A DNA stretch of 64,000 bases from Chloroflexota bacterium (lineage in GTDB: Bacteria; Chloroflexota; UBA11872; VXNJ01). Made by a program: the position numbers and the translations under genes. How positions within the stretch are numbered: position 1 is the stretch's first letter; each line of letters begins with the position of its first letter. Below are positions 57,205 through 64,000 of this stretch, in pieces. A model generated the notes under the pieces. The model was given only the letters and a program-made list of their open reading frames with translations. It was not told where the DNA came from and ran no database searches. The stretch spans positions 19,749 through 83,748 of the forward strand of contig JAPOWW010000007.1 of the NCBI GenBank assembly GCA_026707405.1, read 5' to 3'.

Positions 57205-58166
57205 GCGAACGCCCGGTTCTGGCCGTCGAAGACCTCACGATGCATTACTCGATTAAGGCTGGGGCCGTGCGAGCCGTCGACGGCGTTACTTTCTCGATAG
57301 AACGAGGTCAGGCGCTCGGACTGGTGGGCGAGTCGGGCTCGGGAAAGTCTTCCATCGCAATGACGTTGCTGCGGCTCCTGCCGGACAACGCGCAAATCCT
57401 TCGCGGCAAGATCCTGCTGGATGGCGTCGATATCGTCCCTCTCTCCGAAGAAAGGATGCGGGAATACCGCTGGAACCGCATATCCATGATCTTCCAGGCC
57501 GCCATGAACTCCCTCAACCCTGTTTACAAGGTCGGCGAACAGATAATCGAGGCTCTGGAAGCACACCTCGAGTCCGCCCGCGAGGAGTCTATCGAGCGCG
57601 TCCGTCGCCTCTACGACGTGGTGAACCTAGATCCCGGCCTGATCGTGCGTTATCCGCACGAATACAGCGGGGGAATGCGACAGCGGGCCATCATCGCCAT
57701 GGCCTTGGCCTGCGAACCCGATCTGATCATCGCCGACGAGCCGACCACGGCCCTCGACGTTATCGTCCAGGACCACATTCTCAGAGAGATGCGCAGTATC
57801 CAGGCCGAGCTCGACATGAGCATGATCTACATCTCGCACGACATGGCGGTCATAGCCGAAGTCAGCGACGTAGTCGGGGTGATGTACGCCGGCAAAATCG
57901 TCGAGTTGGGCGGTACCGCCGACGTATTTCATAGTCCTATCCATCCCTATACGCGGTCGCTGATGTCCGCCTTCCCGAGTGTTACCGGCAAGAAACGCGA
58001 ACTCGGGACTCTCACTGGTGAGCCGCCGAACCTGCTTGACCCGCCCGAAGGCTGCCGCTTCCATCCCCGCTGCCCATACGCCACAGACGTGTGCAGCAAT
58101 CAAGAGCCTCCCAAGGTTCGCCGTGGTAACCACTGGGCGGCCTGCTGGAATCCTCAGGGAGAGTAG
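57201..58166 (+). CDS. Peptide ABC transporter ATP-binding protein (DppD-like)
   Basis: 321 aa: Walker A GESGSGKSSIAMTLLRLLP, EYSGGMRQRAIIAMALACEPDLIIADEPTTALDVIVQ, C-terminal CRFHPRCPYATDVC. Confidence 0.94.
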   Translation: MSERPVLAVEDLTMHYSIKAGAVRAVDGVTFSIERGQALGLVGESGSGKSSIAMTLLRLLPDNAQILRGKILLDGVDIVPLSEERMREYRWNRISMIFQAAMNSLNPVYKVGEQIIEALEAHLESAREESIERVRRLYDVVNLDPGLIVRYPHEYSGGMRQRAIIAMALACEPDLIIADEPTTALDVIVQDHILREMRSIQAELDMSMIYISHDMAVIAEVSDVVGVMYAGKIVELGGTADVFHSPIHPYTRSLMSAFPSVTGKKRELGTLTGEPPNLLDPPEGCRFHPRCPYATDVCSNQEPPKVRRGNHWAACWNPQGE

Positions 58167-58167
58167 T

Positions 58168-59193
58168 GTGACGCTCGATATCGCTAAGCTCGTACCTTCC
58201 TTGGACAGCCGCATCCTCCTCAAGGTGGAAGGGCTGCGCAAGTACTATCGGGCGACCGCTAACCGCTTTCGGCGCAACCGCGGACTCATTCACGCTGTCG
58301 ACGGTATCGACTTCGAAGTGGCGAAAGACGAAAGCCTTGGACTGGTGGGAGAATCCGGATGCGGCAAGACGACCACCGGCAAGCTGCTTGTTCGCCTCAT
58401 TGATCCGACCGCCGGTCGCATCCTCCTCAATCCGGGCCAGCAACAACCAACCGACATTGCGACCCTAAAAGGAAAGCCGCTCAAGGCCTTCCGAAGGAAG
58501 GTCCAGATAATCTTCCAGGACCCGTACGAGTCGATGAATCCCCGTCGGACCATATTCGATACGGTCGCGGAGCCTCTGAAAGTTCAGAAGATGGGCGGGA
58601 CTCTCGAACATCTCGACCGGGTATCTCACATGCTTGAGCTCGTTGGGCTAACGCCGCCCTCTACCTTCCTCTTCAGATATCCCCACGAGTTGTCGGGCGG
58701 GCAGCGCCAGCGTGTGGCCATCGCTAGAGCTCTGATAGTAGAACCGGCGTTCGTCGTCGCCGACGAACCCACTTCCATGCTCGACGTATCGATCAGGACC
58801 GGCGTCATGCGTCTCATGGAGGAACTTGCCGCGCGCCTGGGGATAGGCTACCTGTACATCACGCACGACCTGGCCGTTGCGCGTTACGTGTGCGATCGCA
58901 TCGCCGTCATGTACCTCGGAAAAATAGTGGAGGTCGGTGAGACCGAAGAGCTGCTCCAGCGCCCGAAACACCCCTATACGCAGGCGCTCCTGTCGGCGGT
59001 GCCGGTACCGGACCCCACATTTACTCGCCCGCCGGTCAGGATTAAGGGAGGCGTATCGGTCCCCGTGGATCCTCCCGACCAGTGCCGATTCTATTCACGC
59101 TGTCCCCTCGCGGACGATTTCTGCCGCGACAACCCGCATCCGCCGCTGGAGGACAAAGGCGCGGGACAGCTCGCGGCCTGCTACAAGGCATAG
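58168..59193 (+). CDS. Peptide ABC transporter ATP-binding protein (DppF-like)
   Basis: GTG at 58168: LDIAKLVPSLDSRILLKVEGLRKYYR, Walker A GESGCGKTTTGKLLVRL, ELSGGQRQRVAIARALIVEPAFVVADEPTSMLDVSIR, CRFYSRCPLADDFC. Confidence 0.93.
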   Translation: MTLDIAKLVPSLDSRILLKVEGLRKYYRATANRFRRNRGLIHAVDGIDFEVAKDESLGLVGESGCGKTTTGKLLVRLIDPTAGRILLNPGQQQPTDIATLKGKPLKAFRRKVQIIFQDPYESMNPRRTIFDTVAEPLKVQKMGGTLEHLDRVSHMLELVGLTPPSTFLFRYPHELSGGQRQRVAIARALIVEPAFVVADEPTSMLDVSIRTGVMRLMEELAARLGIGYLYITHDLAVARYVCDRIAVMYLGKIVEVGETEELLQRPKHPYTQALLSAVPVPDPTFTRPPVRIKGGVSVPVDPPDQCRFYSRCPLADDFCRDNPHPPLEDKGAGQLAACYKA

Positions 59194-59265
59194 GTCGGCC
59201 GCCGCCGGGACGTTTCTAAGATCGGTGCTGCTCGCTGTTGCGCTCCTGCGGCGCCCATTACGACG

Positions 59266-60708
59266 ATGAAGCAGCGCCCCTCATTCTTGCGGACCGCCTT
59301 GCGCCAAGCTCCCTCAATCGGGGCGCTTGGCCTCGCCTTTGGAATTTCGCTCGGCCATCCGCTCGACGCCGACCTTTGGATTCATCTGAATACGGGTCGA
59401 TACCTCGCCGACTACGGTCGGCTCCCCATACCTGATCCGTTTACGTTCGGCGCGGAAGGAGCATCCTGGATTCCCCACGAATGGCTGTCCGAATGGATCA
59501 TCTATCAGCTTGTAAACGCGGTCGGCGTGGGAACCACGCAGGTGGCTTTCGCGCTTCTTTTCGCAGCTACCTGGTTCACCGTCGCTCGCACGCTCGCCGC
59601 TTGTGGCGCTCGAATCTGGGTCCAGGCGGCCACGGTCGTCGTCGGAGCGGTGGCCGCGGGAGCTTTCAGCGGAATCCGGCCGATGCAGTTCGGCCTGTTC
59701 TTTCTCGCGTTGACCGTCTGCATCCTGATACGTCACCGGCGTTCCGGCACGCGGGCAGTCTGGCTGTTGCCGGTCGCCTTCCTCGTTTGGGCCAACGTCC
59801 ATGGTTCGTTCCCTATTGGGTTCGGAGCCGCCCTGGCGGTTGTCGCCGACTCGATATGGAACAGAGTTGGTCTGCCATCATTCGGTGGTGAATCCCGTGC
59901 AAGCCTGCGGGCGCTCGTCTCGTCACTCGTCCTGAGCGCTGCGGCCATAGCACTCAACCCCTCTGGTCCGGCCCTATGGGCGCATCCGTTCTGGCAGCTT
60001 GTCACCCCGGCGAGGCAGTTCAACTCCGACTGGAATCCGCCCGAGCCGTTTTCGCAATCCTGGTGGGGACTCGCGATCCTGATCGCCGCCGCCATCACGG
60101 CGGCAGCTTGGGGACGTTTCCGAATCACGCCGGTAATGGCAGCGGCCGTAATTGTGCTGCTCGCGCTCTCGGCCACCGCACGCAAGACGATGGCATTCAG
60201 CTCGGTCGTGGTCCCCGCATTGCTGGAAGGCCCCCTCGCCGCTATCGGACAGCCCCGCTGGCAGCCCCCAGTCTCGGCGGGACGTACCGCCGCGATGCTG
60301 CTATTCGTCGTATCCATTGCCCTAGGCACTTGGCTGTCACCCCGGTCCCTGGACGGCCCTTACGTCACGCCCATGCCCAACGCCGCGCGCGATTACCTCG
60401 AAGCTAGGTCACCCGCCCGCGTCTGGAACACCTATCACTGGGGCGGCTTTCTCACGTGGACCCTTTGGCCGGAATCGCACGTGTTTATCGACGGCCGCTA
60501 CGACCCGTTCGCCGACCGGGCCTTGCCCGACTACGTTCAGATCGTCGGGCTCGGCCCTGAATGGCGCGAACTGTTGGCTGAAGGCGCCCTCGACGCAATC
60601 GTCATCCGGTCGGACTCGGCTCTGGCACGCGCCCTCACGTCGGAGCCGGGCTGGACTGTCGGCTACCACGATGCCGTGGCGACGGTCTTTCTGCCGTCAA
60701 CTAGATAA
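59266..60708 (+). CDS. Polytopic membrane protein, GT-C glycosyltransferase-like (function unknown)
   Basis: 480 aa, about 10 hydrophobic segments, DADLWIHLNTGRYLADYGRLPIPDPFTF, HEWLSEWIIYQLV, WANVHGSFPIGFG, YHWGGFLTWTLWPESHVFIDGRYDPF. Confidence 0.7.
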   Translation: MKQRPSFLRTALRQAPSIGALGLAFGISLGHPLDADLWIHLNTGRYLADYGRLPIPDPFTFGAEGASWIPHEWLSEWIIYQLVNAVGVGTTQVAFALLFAATWFTVARTLAACGARIWVQAATVVVGAVAAGAFSGIRPMQFGLFFLALTVCILIRHRRSGTRAVWLLPVAFLVWANVHGSFPIGFGAALAVVADSIWNRVGLPSFGGESRASLRALVSSLVLSAAAIALNPSGPALWAHPFWQLVTPARQFNSDWNPPEPFSQSWWGLAILIAAAITAAAWGRFRITPVMAAAVIVLLALSATARKTMAFSSVVVPALLEGPLAAIGQPRWQPPVSAGRTAAMLLFVVSIALGTWLSPRSLDGPYVTPMPNAARDYLEARSPARVWNTYHWGGFLTWTLWPESHVFIDGRYDPFADRALPDYVQIVGLGPEWRELLAEGALDAIVIRSDSALARALTSEPGWTVGYHDAVATVFLPSTR

Positions 60709-60830
60709 GTCAATCTGGAGACCAATATTTCGCCGCATGTACCGCCAAACCGATAAACTTCAATGTCGACGGATGCGGTTTCGATGTCGAATCCTGGACC
60801 GGAAGGCCGTCGAAAAGGGGGTTGTGACTA

Positions 60831-61688
60831 ATGGATCCGAGTTGCCTTCAATACAGACTTACCCAGGACGAGCGCGAAATCTTCGAGCGGGACGGCTATC
60901 TGATTATCGAAGGCGCGCTCGATCTGGACACGAACAACGCTCTCGTCGAGGTCGTTGACCGTCTCACCGGTGAAGACAAGCTCTCGGCCCGCGGCGACGT
61001 AGGCATCGCGCAGCGGACTAACACGCTGAATTTCATGGGCATGGACCCGAAATTCGTCGACATGGTCGACTACCCTACGACTTTACCCAAAGTGTGGGGC
61101 GTTCTGGGCTGGAACATCTCTCTGTACCACTCGCACATGGCCGTCTCGTTCCCAACCGACAGCACCTACAATCCCGACGGCCCCACCTTCCGCTGGCACC
61201 AGGACTCCGGACGCCTGAACCGCGAGATGGAGACCGACCCCGCGCCGCGACTTTCAGTCAAGGTGGCCTACTTCCTGACCGACGTATCCGAGGCGGGACG
61301 TGGCAATTTCTGGGTGCTTCCGGGGAGCCATCTCAAGAAGCACGTTGATATGCCCGCGAGCGGCATGGGCCAGCCCGAGGGCGCCACGCCCGTCATGGTC
61401 GCGCCGGGAACCGCCGTCATCTTCGACCGCCGCATCTGGCACACGGCCACGCCCAACTGCTCGTCGATCACCCGCAAGGTGCTGTTCTATGGCTACGGCT
61501 ACCGCTGGATTCGCACCCGTGACGAGATGACGATTCCCGAAGACCTCTACGAGGCCGCCGACCCTATTCGCAAGCAGATCTTCGGCCACGCGCCCAACGG
61601 CGAGTTCGGACGCTCCTCGCCGACCGACGAAGACGTGCCCCTGAGAGTCTGGCTCCGCGACCACGACCCCACCGCCGCGGTCGACTAG
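60831..61688 (+). CDS. Phytanoyl-CoA dioxygenase (PhyH) family protein
   Basis: 285 aa: FERDGYLIIEGALD, FRWHQDSGRLN (HxD), GRGNFWVLPGSHLKKH, VIFDRRIWHTATPNCS. Confidence 0.9.
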   Translation: MDPSCLQYRLTQDEREIFERDGYLIIEGALDLDTNNALVEVVDRLTGEDKLSARGDVGIAQRTNTLNFMGMDPKFVDMVDYPTTLPKVWGVLGWNISLYHSHMAVSFPTDSTYNPDGPTFRWHQDSGRLNREMETDPAPRLSVKVAYFLTDVSEAGRGNFWVLPGSHLKKHVDMPASGMGQPEGATPVMVAPGTAVIFDRRIWHTATPNCSSITRKVLFYGYGYRWIRTRDEMTIPEDLYEAADPIRKQIFGHAPNGEFGRSSPTDEDVPLRVWLRDHDPTAAVD

Positions 61689-61836
61689 CGACCTACGCCA
61701 ACCCTCTTCCCCTATCAGTTAGAGAGAGGGCTAGGCTGAGGGGATCTGCCAGCACCACGCCGGTGCTTTGTCATCGTAGGCTCTCCACTTAGATAAGCCC
61801 CATCTCCTAGTTGACGACACTTCTGCCAAGATCTCG

Positions 61837-62307
61837 TCAGCGCCCCGTAGATACAGGGGGACTCCACACTATGTTGCCGCTCTCGTCGAAAAAGGCCACT
61901 CGCGGCTTGCCATTCGGGTCCACGCCGATGTCAACCTGCAATTGCCCCGACTCGTCCGAAAATCCCAGCCCGGCAACGCCGTCAGGTCTCACGACTAACA
62001 CGCTTCGGGCCAGCCCGGACTCGTCGAATAGAGTCAGCGACGCGATGTCCTCCGCCACCCGCAGCCTCCCCCGCATATAGCCTTCGGCATCCTCCAGGCG
62101 AAACTCCTGGGCCGTAACGACCGGTGAGTCGATCTGCCCGCTGTCGGCCGGACGGCCTATGTCGCCCGTCGCGCCGAAGTAGATAGCCGCCCCAAAAACC
62201 ACCATCGCCGCGATCCCATAGGCCCACATTCGCCGGATCTGACCTTCGAGCTTTTGAATCCGCAGATTCACCGACTCGAACTCTTGCGCCGACTCAACCT
62301 CCACCAT
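61837..62307 (-). CDS. Membrane-anchored hypothetical protein
   Basis: 156 aa: coiled-coil-like N-terminus, TM MWAYGIAAMVVFGAAIYFG, then repeated DESG-containing beta units (LTLFDESGLARSVL, LGFSDESGQLQVDIGVD, VAFFDESGNIVW). Confidence 0.7.
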   Translation of the reverse strand: MVEVESAQEFESVNLRIQKLEGQIRRMWAYGIAAMVVFGAAIYFGATGDIGRPADSGQIDSPVVTAQEFRLEDAEGYMRGRLRVAEDIASLTLFDESGLARSVLVVRPDGVAGLGFSDESGQLQVDIGVDPNGKPRVAFFDESGNIVWSPPVSTGR

Positions 62308-62417
62308 CGTGCACGTCTCCCGCTATCCCAAGTTAACGCTTGCATCCTACCGGTCGATAACATTGAGCGACCGTCAGTGAAACGCCTCAATAGACATCAA
62401 CTCGCCGGAGTCCGCAA

Positions 62418-64000
62418 ATGCCCAACACTTACGACCTGATCTTCAAGAATGCAACCGTCATCGACGGTAGCGGCGGACTTAGAAGGCGCGCCAGCGTAGC
62501 CGTATCCGGTGGCCGCATCGCCTCGATCGGGCAGATCCCCGACCAGGCCGCCGCGGCGATCCTCGATATCTCGGGTAAGGTGCTCGCGCCGGGATTCATC
62601 GACCCGCACGGACACTCCGACCTGACGCTGCTCACGGAGCCTTCCGGCATGAGCAAGACGATGCAAGGCGTCACCACCGAAGTCTTTGGAAATTGCGGTC
62701 AGGCCGCCGCGCCGGTTACGGAGTTGAATCGCCGGGAGACGGGCCTGAAGCGCGTATTGCTAAGCGGAGGCGACGATCTCAGCCTTACTTGGTCGTCGAT
62801 GGGCGAATACACGGAGCGGCTAGGGGCTGCGGGTCTTGGCCTCAACGTGCTGCCGCTCGCCGGGCACAGCGAGATCAGGTCCGGCGCGATGGGGTACGAG
62901 GAACGCGCCCCGTCGCCCGACGAGCTGGAGCGCATGCGCAACCTGCTGCGGGAAGCCCTCGACGCCGGAGCGTTGGGCATGTCCACCGGTCTCATCTTCC
63001 CCCCAAGCGCCTACGCCGACACCGACGAGATCGTCGAGTTGGCCAAGGTCCTGGCGGAACACGGCGCGATGTACTTCAGCCACATCCGCGGAGAAGACGA
63101 CCGCCTTCTGACAGCGATTGAAGAGGCTATCGCGATTGGCGAGCGCTCCGGCGCGCCGGTCCAGATTGCCCATTTCAAGGCGTTCCAGAGCCCCAATTGG
63201 GGATCGGTCCGCGATGGTCTGAGGCTCGTAGACGACGCCGTCGAGCGCGGAGTGAACGTCGCCGTGGACGTATACCCGTACGTCGCGGGCATGGGCACCC
63301 TCACTCAACCCGTCCCCGATTGGGCCCAAGAGGGCGGTAAGGAAGATATGGTCAAGCGGATGAAAGATTCCGCGACGCGCCGCCGGATCGAATCCGAGCT
63401 AAGAGACGCGCGCTGGGAGTGGGACCGCTCCATCATCGCCCGCATGGTCACCCGCGACGAGGGTGGCGAGTTCGGGATGTCGATCGCCGAGGTCGCCGCC
63501 GAACGTGGTGTCGAGCCGGAGGCCGCTGCGGTCGACCTGCTGATCCGCGAGGGCGGCCAGGTCTCGATCGTCTGCTACGGAATGGATGAAGCCGACGTCC
63601 GCTACACCCTGCAACATCCCGCGTCGATGGTCTGCTCGGACGCCCTCGCCGTCACGCCCGACCATCCTCTCGGCTCCGGACTCTCGCATCCTCGTTTCTA
63701 TGGCACGTTCCCGCGCGTGCTGGGCCACTACGCCCGGGACGAAGGACTGTTCTCCATGGAAGAGGCCGTCCATCGCATGACCGGCAAGACCGCCGACCGG
63801 CTCGGACTCGCCCGCAAGGGCAAGATCGAGTCCGGCCGCGACGCCGACCTCGTCGTCTTCGATGAAAGCGAAATCATCGACCGGTCCACCTTTGAGGAAC
63901 CCCACCGGTACCCGGCGGGAATAGAGCACGTAATGGTCGGCGGACGCTTCGTCGTTCGGAACGGCCAGCCCACGCACCAGCTACCCGGCCAGGTCCTTCA
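62418..64000 (+). CDS. N-acyl-D-amino-acid deacylase (D-aminoacylase)-like amidohydrolase, truncated by window edge
   Basis: ATG at 62418: MPNTYDLIFKNATVIDGSGG, VLAPGFIDPHGHSDL, MSTGLIFPPSAYADTDEIVELAKVLAEHGAMYFSHIRGE, PVQIAHFKAFQ, CSDALAVTPDHP, DADLVVFDE. Open through the end of the window. Confidence 0.88.
   Translation, partial: MPNTYDLIFKNATVIDGSGGLRRRASVAVSGGRIASIGQIPDQAAAAILDISGKVLAPGFIDPHGHSDLTLLTEPSGMSKTMQGVTTEVFGNCGQAAAPVTELNRRETGLKRVLLSGGDDLSLTWSSMGEYTERLGAAGLGLNVLPLAGHSEIRSGAMGYEERAPSPDELERMRNLLREALDAGALGMSTGLIFPPSAYADTDEIVELAKVLAEHGAMYFSHIRGEDDRLLTAIEEAIAIGERSGAPVQIAHFKAFQSPNWGSVRDGLRLVDDAVERGVNVAVDVYPYVAGMGTLTQPVPDWAQEGGKEDMVKRMKDSATRRRIESELRDARWEWDRSIIARMVTRDEGGEFGMSIAEVAAERGVEPEAAAVDLLIREGGQVSIVCYGMDEADVRYTLQHPASMVCSDALAVTPDHPLGSGLSHPRFYGTFPRVLGHYARDEGLFSMEEAVHRMTGKTADRLGLARKGKIESGRDADLVVFDESEIIDRSTFEEPHRYPAGIEHVMVGGRFVVRNGQPTHQLPGQVL

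Noticed and set aside
61703-61745. CCTCTTCCCCTATCAGTTAGAGAGAGGGCTAGGCTGAGGGG resembling another copy of the 9032 palindrome
   Set aside because: Stem is imperfect and the similarity to 9032-9054 is limited to the CTCTCCC/GAGAGGG theme; could be an ordinary terminator after the PhyH gene.

Overview
The window looks like GC-rich chromosomal DNA from a free-living bacterium. Gene content (hopanoid cluster, MurT/GatD, H+-pyrophosphatase, menaquinol-type bc operon, creatinase/DoeA, PhyH and enolase-superfamily enzymes) suggests Chloroflexota, Dehalococcoidia/SAR202-like, but that is inference only. I see about 45 credible CDSs, one tRNA-Pro(CGG), one TPP riboswitch with an attenuator hairpin, several dispersed REP-like palindromes, and no CRISPR array, prophage or intact transposon. 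Main blocks: SbcC/SbcD-like pair; hisC; hppA; uppP; ECF sigma + VWA protein; murT-gatD; an FAD/FeS - cytochrome b - Rieske-like - cytochrome c operon; lysA; hpnH/G/shc/hpnE/D/C; TPP-riboswitch-controlled thiamine-precursor transporter; tlpA-copA-csoR; phoU; a Dpp-type peptide ABC transporter; PhyH; D-aminoacylase. The most interesting signal is the operon at 24965-29563. Its bc-type complex keeps intact ORFs and the overall fold, but has lost three of four Rieske [2Fe-2S] ligands, one heme bH histidine (His to Tyr), the canonical PEWY Qo motif and the second dinucleotide-binding glycine motif of its FAD/FeS partner. A second system has the same character: an SbcD/Mre11-like protein lacking nearly all metal ligands, next to an SbcC-like ATPase with an intact Walker A. 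All calls come from reading translations by eye; no database search was run.
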